A program made the position numbers and the translations under genes. A DNA stretch of 13,477 nt, taken from NCBI GenBank assembly GCA_027010905.1, contig JALVBA010000043.1, positions 1 to 13,477 on the forward strand. Reading direction: 5' to 3'. This DNA comes from Marinilabiliaceae bacterium. Its GTDB lineage: Bacteria; Bacteroidota; Bacteroidia; Bacteroidales; Marinilabiliaceae. Numbering within the stretch: position 1 is the first letter of the stretch; each line of letters begins with the position of its first letter. Positions 1-5,508 of the stretch are shown piece by piece. The notes beneath the pieces are model-generated. The model saw only the letters and a list, made by a program, of their open reading frames with translations. It searched no databases and was not told the origin of the DNA.

Positions 1-684
1 ATTCCCAGTACTATGGGCGACAGTCCCGTAAATCTCAATGTACCCCAAACCAATAAGAATCTGATATTAAAGTTAAAATATTTTATTGTTGAGAATGTCA
101 GAACGGCACGCAGGTTTATGAAAAAAGTTGACAAAACAGTAGATATTGACAGTATAACTTTTTTTGTGCTTGACAAGCGCACCAAAACATCACAGATCCC
201 CGCGTTTTTAAAACCCATAAACAGTGGGCATTCAATTGGTGTGTTGTCAGAGGCCGGATGTCCCGGTGTAGCTGATCCTGGAGCTGTTATTGTTAAGCTT
301 GCACATAAGAATAATATCAAGGTTGTTCCTCTTGTTGGGCCATCATCTATTCTACTATCTTTAATGGCTTCGGGACTTAATGGCCAGAATTTTGCATTTA
401 ACGGTTACCTCCCGGTGAAATCGGGAGAGGCAGTAGCTGCTATCAAAGAGTTGGAGCAACGTTCGATTAAACTGCATCAAACACAACTTTTTATTGAAAC
501 TCCCTTCCGAAATACAAAAATACTGAGAGATATAGTCTCTGCTTGCAAGCCATCAACGAAACTATGCATCGCCTGCGATATAACTCTCGAGAGTGAATAT
601 ATTGTTACCAAGACGATAGAGCAGTGGGAAGGGAAGATTCCTGAAATAAATAAAAGACCCGCTATATTCCTGATACAAGGTTAA
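1..684 (+). CDS. RsmI-like SAM-dependent methyltransferase, 5' partial
   Basis: Member of the tetrapyrrole-methylase/RsmI superfamily (COG0313-like). RsmI 2'-O-methylates C1402 of 16S rRNA with S-adenosylmethionine. The SAM-binding signature is clear: a LSEAGCPGVADPG stretch, then VVPLVGPSSILLSLMASGL and the FNGYLPVK motif, matching the core of E. coli RsmI. The reading frame is open from base 1 (residues IPST before the ATG at 13). Family members usually begin with a strand ending in LIPT.LGD, so that ATG is probably internal and a few N-terminal residues lie outside the window. The visible 227 residues are shorter than canonical RsmI (about 285) and appear to lack its C-terminal extension. 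Bacteroidetes carry such a short RsmI-like paralogue besides true RsmI, so the exact RNA target is uncertain. The family call is firm; the substrate is inferred. Confidence 0.88.
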   Translation: MPSTMGDSPVNLNVPQTNKNLILKLKYFIVENVRTARRFMKKVDKTVDIDSITFFVLDKRTKTSQIPAFLKPINSGHSIGVLSEAGCPGVADPGAVIVKLAHKNNIKVVPLVGPSSILLSLMASGLNGQNFAFNGYLPVKSGEAVAAIKELEQRSIKLHQTQLFIETPFRNTKILRDIVSACKPSTKLCIACDITLESEYIVTKTIEQWEGKIPEINKRPAIFLIQG

Positions 685-696
685 ATCTGTTTTTAG

Positions 697-930
697 ATGA
701 AGAAATTACTGTTTTATCTTGCAATTTTGTGTACACACACACTGCCTTGTCGCAAAATACAGTAAAGACAGCATTCTGATTGGTGATGTTTTGCCTTTTA
801 GATGCTGTGAAATAGAGGGTGAAGCAACGATTACAGATATCATGAGAAAATCTTGTATGCTGAGAGCCTCGGTGGTATGTGGGAAAATCTTCGTTCTTTC
901 CCGCCGGGATGCAGATGTAAAATCAAAAAA
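697..930 (+). pseudogene. Probable remnant of a small exported-protein gene (frameshifted)
   Basis: An ATG at 697 starts a Bacteroidetes-like signal peptide (MKKLLFYLAILCTHT), but that frame stops at 763-765. The natural continuation switches frame: TALSQNTVK, a typical signal-cleavage context, is read in the frame of 741, and KDSILIGDVLPF in the frame of 719. Further on, 823-930 reads in the first frame as YRYHEKILYAESLGGMWENL, which looks protein-like. No single frame gives a credible protein. The longest one (719-952, TTG start, 77 residues) runs through the rny terminator hairpin and has an odd cysteine-rich composition. I read this as a decayed gene with at least two frameshifts and unknown original function. 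Sequencing error or chance open frames are the alternatives. Confidence 0.4.
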
Positions 931-959
931 AAGAGGGCTTCACTTTAAGTGAAACCCTC
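925..959 (-). terminator. Rho-independent terminator of rny
   Basis: Bases 933-944 pair with 948-959 (GAGGGCTTCACT / AGTGAAACCCTC) in a 12-position stem with one mismatch and a 3-base loop. On the minus strand the stem is followed by eight U (A8 at 925-932). It lies about 30 bases past the rny stop codon. The plus-strand side has no T tract, so it serves the minus-strand gene. Confidence 0.85.
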
Positions 960-988
960 AATATAAATTATACCTTAATTTCCAGATA

Positions 989-2524
989 TTACTTTGCGTA
1001 ACTAATAGCTCTTGTTTCGCGAATTACAGTAATCTTAACCTGACCCGGATAGGTCATCTCAGTCTGTATTTTGCGGGCAATATCGTACGACAACTCTTCA
1101 GACTCCTTATCAGAAATTTTTTCACTTCCCACAATCACCCTCAGTTCACGACCTGCCTGAATGGCATAGGTTTTAAGAACACCAGGATAAGAGAGTGCAA
1201 GGGCTTCAAGGTCTTTGAGTCGCTTAATGTATGATTCGATAATCTCACGACGAGCACCCGGACGGGCTCCTGAGATAGCATCACACACCTGAACTATTGG
1301 AGCAAGCATTGTTGTCATCTCAACTTCATCGTGGTGAGAGCCGATAGCATTGGCAATTTCCGGTTTCTCTTTGTATTTCTCAGCAAGTTTCATTCCGAGT
1401 ATTGCGTGTGGCAATTCCGGATCCTCATCCGATACTTTTCCAATATCGTGCAGCAGACCTGCTCTTTTTGCTTTCTTAGGATTCAGACCTAACTCAGATG
1501 CCATGATGGCACATAGGTTGGCCGACTCGCGTGAGTGTTGCAGAAGGTTCTGTCCGTATGACGAACGATACTTCATCTTTCCTACAAGTTTAATGATTTC
1601 AGGATGCAATCCGTGAATACCAAGGTCGATAGCAGTACGTTTTCCCGTCTCAATAATCTCCTCCTCAACCTGCTTCCTAACCTTATTTACAACCTCCTCG
1701 ATACGTGCCGGATGTATACGTCCGTCAGTAACTAACTGGTGAAGTGCCAGACGAGCAATTTCACGGCGCATAGGGTCAAATGCCGAAAGAACAATTGCTT
1801 CAGGTGTATCATCTACAATAATCTCAACACCGGTGGCAGCTTCAAGGGCTCTGATATTACGACCTTCACGACCGATAATACGCCCCTTCATTTCGTCAGA
1901 CTCAATATGGAAGATTGTTACCGAGTTCTCTATTGCCGTTTCAGTTGCAACACGTTGTACTGTCTGCAGAACAATTCGCTTTGCCTCTTTATTGGCATTA
2001 ATTTTAGCCTCGTCCATTATATCGTTAATGAACGACATAGCTTCCGTTTTAGCCTCAGCTTTCATGCTTTCCATAAGCATCTCCTTAGCATCATCTCCCG
2101 TCAATCCGGAGATTGCTTCAAGCTGCTCAACCTGCTGCTTATGCATCTTCTCTACATCTTCGTTTTTCTTCTCAACAATCTCAAGCTGCAAATTGAGATT
2201 TTCGCGGATAACTTCAACGTCTTTCTTTTTGCGTTGTAGCTCCTCCATTCGTTGGGAGAATCCGGTATCTTTCTGTTTTAGCCTATTCTCAGCAATAACA
2301 ATCTTCTGATTGCGTGCATTTATCTCTTTCTCATGACTACTTTTCAGCTGTAAAAATTTCTCTTTTGCCTGAAGTATCTTCTCTTTTTTGATGACCTCAG
2401 CCTCAGCTATAGCCTCCCGAAGTATTTTTTTACTCCGCGACCCCATTGCTTTTGAATAGATGAACAGTGCAAGTGCACCGCCCAAAACAAAAGCAATAAT
2501 TCCTATTGTAATTTCAAGTCCCAT
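989..2524 (-). CDS. rny: Ribonuclease Y
   Basis: Membrane-anchored endoribonuclease that initiates mRNA decay. The 511 residues give the full family architecture. Residues 3-24 are one N-terminal membrane helix. Residues 30-195 are a long Lys/Glu-rich coiled coil. A KH RNA-binding domain follows at about 203-265 with the GRIIGREGRN loop (214-223). The HD phosphohydrolase domain spans about 325-420, with metal-ligand candidates H330, H359-D360 (LLHDIGKV), H397-H398 and D415. A conserved C-terminal domain ends in EMTYPGQVKITVIRETRA. Length is normal for the family and all key residues are present. The start is the ATG just before the membrane helix. It lies 123 bases downstream of zapA on the same strand, with its own promoter-like site and a strong terminator after it, so it may be transcribed both alone and with zapA. 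Confidence 0.97.
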   Translation of the reverse strand: MGLEITIGIIAFVLGGALALFIYSKAMGSRSKKILREAIAEAEVIKKEKILQAKEKFLQLKSSHEKEINARNQKIVIAENRLKQKDTGFSQRMEELQRKKKDVEVIRENLNLQLEIVEKKNEDVEKMHKQQVEQLEAISGLTGDDAKEMLMESMKAEAKTEAMSFINDIMDEAKINANKEAKRIVLQTVQRVATETAIENSVTIFHIESDEMKGRIIGREGRNIRALEAATGVEIIVDDTPEAIVLSAFDPMRREIARLALHQLVTDGRIHPARIEEVVNKVRKQVEEEIIETGKRTAIDLGIHGLHPEIIKLVGKMKYRSSYGQNLLQHSRESANLCAIMASELGLNPKKAKRAGLLHDIGKVSDEDPELPHAILGMKLAEKYKEKPEIANAIGSHHDEVEMTTMLAPIVQVCDAISGARPGARREIIESYIKRLKDLEALALSYPGVLKTYAIQAGRELRVIVGSEKISDKESEELSYDIARKIQTEMTYPGQVKITVIRETRAISYAK

Positions 2525-2578
2525 GTCAATTTATTTTTTAACTTATTGTTTATATATAGCAAAACCGCATCATATCAC

Positions 2579-2609
2579 TCAATATACAGTATAATTACTG
2601 TATTACAAA
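2579..2609 (-). promoter_or_regulatory. Promoter-like site before rny with an inverted repeat in its spacer
   Basis: On the minus strand TTTG (2609-2606) is followed after 19 bases by TATATTGA (2586-2579), a partial match to the Bacteroidetes TTTG / TAnnTTTG promoter. The spacer holds a perfect 8-bp inverted repeat, ATACAGTA-TAAT-TACTGTAT (2584-2603), which could be an operator or an RNA hairpin. A wider CCGCAT / ATGCGG pair (2565-2570 with 2617-2622) encloses it. The intervening bases hold nothing else I can identify. There is no U tract to make it a zapA terminator. Confidence 0.4.
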
Positions 2610-2647
2610 GCAAACAATGCGGGTAACTCTTAAATCTATTTTATACT

Positions 2648-2941
2648 CTAAACCTCTTCCGATAGAACTGTGTCTAATTTATCATTCAATTCTTTTACGG
2701 CATTAAGGATGGGTGCTGTGTCGTTTTTGTTCTCCTGTTCAAGCAACTTTATTACATACTGCAAAGCTACCATAGCCAAAAAATCTTGCACATCTTTATC
2801 CGTATAACGTTGCTTATATTGCATTATCTTATCGTTTATAAGCTTAGCAGCCTTGCGGATGTGTTCCTCATCCTTACGGTCTATCCTTAAAGGATAGTAC
2901 CTGTCTGCAACATTTACACGTATTGAAAATTTATCTTCCAT
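2648..2941 (-). CDS. zapA: Cell division protein ZapA
   Basis: Small FtsZ-ring-associated protein that bundles FtsZ protofilaments. Its 97 residues match family size. The N-terminal half has the characteristic beta pattern (FSIRVNVADRYYPLRI), then EEHIRKAAKLINDKIMQY and the conserved helix DVQDFLAMVALQYVIKLLE. The C-terminal half is a predicted coiled coil for dimer and tetramer formation (PILNAVKELNDKLDTVL). The gene begins 9 bases after the stop of the upstream coiled-coil gene, so the two are surely co-transcribed. The order coiled-coil protein - zapA - rny looks like a conserved Bacteroidetes arrangement. No Shine-Dalgarno sequence is visible, as usual in this phylum. Confidence 0.93.
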   Translation of the reverse strand: MEDKFSIRVNVADRYYPLRIDRKDEEHIRKAAKLINDKIMQYKQRYTDKDVQDFLAMVALQYVIKLLEQENKNDTAPILNAVKELNDKLDTVLSEEV

Positions 2942-2950
2942 CCAATTATA

Positions 2951-3244
2951 TTACCGGTTTAATAGAGCAATACACTTATCAATTTCCCGCACAATTTGGT
3001 TAATCCTCTTTTTTGCCTCTCCGGGTTCACCCGATTTCGTTAAAATATCTCCTGATAACTTTAAATTCTCAAACTTCTTCTCTAACTCCCGGTAGCTTGT
3101 TGTTGATTCATTCAATTCTGAAACTATCTTCTCTTTCTCTTCGTTTAATCTAAATACCTCCTGTTTTAGGCCGACATGACGGTCTATTAAACGATTGATT
3201 TTTTTTTGAAGTTCGACAACTATATTAGGATTCGGATCACTCAT
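2951..3244 (-). CDS. Short coiled-coil protein upstream of zapA
   Basis: A 97-residue all-helical protein, conserved but uncharacterised as far as I can recognise. Residues 8-60 form a heptad-like coiled coil (VELQKKINRLIDRH, LNEEKEKIVSELNE). The protein ends with a distinctive conserved tail, EAKKRINQIVREIDKCIALL. No enzyme motif, signal peptide or membrane helix is present. I chose the ATG at 3244 (MSDPNPN) over an in-frame TTG at 3259: the TTG would overlap the transcription start implied by the promoter at 3262-3269, and the protein family start seems to lie just before the coiled coil. Its position 9 bases before zapA suggests a ZapA partner, comparable in role to ZapB or ZauP. That is inference from context and fold type only. 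Confidence 0.82.
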   Translation of the reverse strand: MSDPNPNIVVELQKKINRLIDRHVGLKQEVFRLNEEKEKIVSELNESTTSYRELEKKFENLKLSGDILTKSGEPGEAKKRINQIVREIDKCIALLNR

Positions 3245-3261
3245 TACCAAATTTTTCAATA

Positions 3262-3292
3262 CAAAGTTAACATTGGTTTTGAAAATAAAAAA
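3262..3292 (-). promoter_or_regulatory. Promoter of the coiled-coil/zapA cluster
   Basis: On the minus strand TAACTTTG (3269-3262) matches the Bacteroidetes -7 box TAnnTTTG exactly. A T-rich -33 region (TTTT at 3292-3289) lies 19 bases upstream. The implied transcript begins about 14 bases before the ATG at 3244, giving a very short leader. Confidence 0.6.
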
Positions 3293-3313
3293 TTACCTTA
3301 AAACTCTTTTCAC

Positions 3314-3321
3314 TACTTTTG
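3314..3321 (+). promoter_or_regulatory. -7 promoter box of ygiQ
   Basis: TACTTTTG is a perfect TAnnTTTG match. It lies 19 bases before the GTG start at 3341, so the leader would be about 15 bases. No good TTTG -33 element sits at the usual 19-21 base spacing. It is divergent from the zapA-cluster promoter across a 96-bp gap. Confidence 0.5.
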
Positions 3322-3340
3322 CATAAAACTTTAACAGAAA

Positions 3341-5227
3341 GTGAAAAATAGTGATTATAACAGTTGGTTGCCTACATCGGCAAAAGAGGTAAGGCAAAAA
3401 GGATGGGATGAGCTGGATGTAATCATCTTTACTGGCGATGCCTATATCGATCATCCCTCTTTTGGAGCGAGTGTGATTGGAAGGATAATTGAGAGATACG
3501 GTTGGCGTGTTGCTATTGTGCCGCAACCCAATTGGCGTGACGACCTGAGAGATTTTAAAAAGCTGGGCAAACCAAATCGGTTTTTTGGTGTTACAGCGGG
3601 TGCTATGGACTCTATGGTAAACCACTACACTGCTGCCCGCAGAAAGCGCTCAGATGATGCGTACACGCCTAACGGACAAGCAGGACAGAGACCCGACTAC
3701 GCCTCTGTTGTTTACACTAAAATATTAAAACGACTATTCCCTGATGTACCTGTTATGATGGGAGGAATAGAGGCATCGCTACGCCGGTTAACTCACTATG
3801 ACTACTGGTCGGATAAACTGATGCCTGGCATTATTGCTCAAACCGAAGCTGACCTGTTGGTGTATGGAATGGGGGAGAAGCCACTTACCGACATTCTTTA
3901 CCTGTTGGATAAAGGTGTGCCATTCTCATCTTTAAAAACTGTTCCTCAAACAGCGTTTTTACTGCCAAAGGAAGTTTCTATCCCCAAAAACAGAAGATGG
4001 GAGGATATTACGTTACACAGTCACGAGATTTGCCTAAATGACAAGAAGAAGTTCAGTATGAATTTTAGGTATATCGAAGAGGAGTCGAACAAATGGAACG
4101 CAGCGCGACTGATTCAGGATGTTGGAGAGTCACGGATAGTGGTAAACCCTCCCTATCCTCCAATGTCAGCCGGTGAGCTGGACAGCTCTTTCGACCTCCC
4201 TTTCACACGATTACCTCATCCACGGTATCACAAAAAGGGAAATATACCCGCTTTTAAGATGATACAGTTTTCTGTGAATATGCACCGTGGCTGTTTTGGC
4301 GGATGCTCTTTCTGTACAATATCGGCTCATCAGGGAAAATTTATTGCTTCCCGCTCCGAGGAGTCTATTTTAAAGGAGGTTAAACAGATTACTCAGATGT
4401 CCGACTTCAAAGGCTACCTCTCCGATTTAGGCGGGCCGAGTGCTAATATGTACATGCTGGAAGGAGAAAATCTTGACATCTGCAAACAGTGTAAACGTCC
4501 GTCGTGTATCTTTCCTGGTATCTGTCCAAATTTGAAGACCGACCACACTCCTATGCTCTCTGTATTTAAGAAGGTGGACAGTATGAAAGAGATAAAAAAA
4601 TCATTTATTGGAAGTGGTATCAGGTACGATATTCTTTTGAACCCCAATGCCTCTCACAAAGAGAGGGAGAGCCATAAAAGATATACACAGGAAGTTATTG
4701 AAAAGCATGTGTCAGGAAGGTTAAAGGTGGCACCAGAACACTCGTCCAACGAGGTGCTGCATCTGATGCGTAAACCTTCGTTTAGCTACTTTAAGAAATT
4801 TACTAAAGAGTTTGACCGAATAAATAAAAATGAAAATCTCAATCAACAACTGACTCCCTATTTTATCTCCAGTCATCCCGGTAGCAGGGAGGAGGATATG
4901 GCTCATCTTGCTGTTGAGACTCACAATATGAATTTCAGACTTGAGCAGGTGCAAGATTTTACGCCAACACCAATGACCCTTGCAACCGTAATCTACTATT
5001 CAGGTATTCATCCTTATACTCAGAAAAAGGTCTACACCGCCCGGTCGCAGAGTGAGAAACAGCAGCAGCGAATATACTTTTTTTGGTATAAGCCGGAGTA
5101 CAGACAGAAGATTGAAGCTCAACTGAGGAAGCTCAAACGGTTTGATTTGACTAGTAGCCTTTTTAAGCAATCCTCCAAGAATACGAATAAGAGCAAAAGC
5201 AGGCAGAGAGGTAAGAACAGGAAGTAA
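3341..5227 (+). CDS. ygiQ: YgiQ family radical SAM protein
   Basis: Radical S-adenosylmethionine protein of the YgiQ family, whose reaction is unknown to me. The 628 residues contain a B12-binding-like N-terminal part (DVIIFTGDAYIDHPSFGASV at 26-45). The radical SAM cluster motif CxxxCxxC follows at C318, C322 and C325 (HRGCFGGCSFCTISAHQGK). A second family-specific cysteine group, C381, C384, C389 and C395, may bind another metal site. The HPGSREEDM and VQDFTPTPMTLATVIYYSG blocks near the C-terminus are typical of the family. The last 20 residues are Lys/Arg/Ser-rich and probably disordered. The start is a GTG; the encoded SDYNSWLPTSAKEVRQKGWDE agrees with family N-termini (LPTTRKEV..RGWDELDV), and no ATG lies nearby. 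It is a single-gene unit with no partner that reveals its substrate. Confidence 0.94.
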   Translation: MKNSDYNSWLPTSAKEVRQKGWDELDVIIFTGDAYIDHPSFGASVIGRIIERYGWRVAIVPQPNWRDDLRDFKKLGKPNRFFGVTAGAMDSMVNHYTAARRKRSDDAYTPNGQAGQRPDYASVVYTKILKRLFPDVPVMMGGIEASLRRLTHYDYWSDKLMPGIIAQTEADLLVYGMGEKPLTDILYLLDKGVPFSSLKTVPQTAFLLPKEVSIPKNRRWEDITLHSHEICLNDKKKFSMNFRYIEEESNKWNAARLIQDVGESRIVVNPPYPPMSAGELDSSFDLPFTRLPHPRYHKKGNIPAFKMIQFSVNMHRGCFGGCSFCTISAHQGKFIASRSEESILKEVKQITQMSDFKGYLSDLGGPSANMYMLEGENLDICKQCKRPSCIFPGICPNLKTDHTPMLSVFKKVDSMKEIKKSFIGSGIRYDILLNPNASHKERESHKRYTQEVIEKHVSGRLKVAPEHSSNEVLHLMRKPSFSYFKKFTKEFDRINKNENLNQQLTPYFISSHPGSREEDMAHLAVETHNMNFRLEQVQDFTPTPMTLATVIYYSGIHPYTQKKVYTARSQSEKQQQRIYFFWYKPEYRQKIEAQLRKLKRFDLTSSLFKQSSKNTNKSKSRQRGKNRK

Positions 5228-5508
5228 GAATGAACTATTGTCGTCCACTAATTTCACTAATTAACACGAACATTTTTTGTTAAAAGTGTAAGTTTTCACT
5301 TCTCTATATTTGTTGTTCTACTGCAAAAAAGGCAGTAAAACTAATTAATTCAGGTTAATTCCTTTAAATAGTATTCAGCCGATTTAAGAGCTTTATTTGC
5401 AATAAATCAAAAATATTTAACATTTATCCTCCCCAAATCAAATGATTATTATAATCTTTGTATTTCTTTAATATCTTAGTTAAACCCTGTTTAATAAAAC
5501 TATTCTCT
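5228..5508 (+). promoter_or_regulatory. Upstream region of the multidomain esterase gene
   Basis: A 281-base AT-rich region without a credible ORF. A perfect -7 box, TATATTTG, sits at 5305-5312, though a TTTG (5276-5279) is 25 bases away rather than 19-21. A hairpin follows at 5319-5337 (TACTGC / GCAGTA, 7-base loop). Two direct TTAATTC copies at 5345-5351 and 5355-5361 are 10 bp apart. A second, weaker -7-like box (AATCTTTG, 5453-5460) lies 48 bases before the start codon. The 5' end (5238-5277) resembles a recurring intergenic sequence. Which promoter is used cannot be decided from the sequence. Confidence 0.35.

Noticed and set aside
719..952. A 77-codon plus-strand ORF taken as an intact gene
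   Set aside because: It needs a TTG start inside a better signal peptide frame and reads through the rny terminator hairpin. It is better explained as part of a decayed gene.
1739..2309. Two overlapping plus-strand open frames of 158 and 166 codons
   Set aside because: Both lie antisense to the coiled-coil and KH coding part of rny, which is a full-length, well-conserved gene. Their translations are Ser/Cys/Phe-rich and look like nothing real.
2565..2622. Intrinsic terminator after zapA
   Set aside because: The inverted repeats are not followed by a U run on the minus strand, so they do not form a canonical terminator.
2525..2647. 6S RNA in the zapA-downstream gap
   Set aside because: 6S RNA follows zapA in E. 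coli, so I looked for it. The gap here is only 123 bases, shorter than 6S RNA, and shows no extended two-arm structure with a central bubble.
3293..3625. Minus-strand open frame of 110 codons
   Set aside because: Antisense to the conserved N-terminus of ygiQ and spans the divergent promoter region. Its composition is not protein-like.
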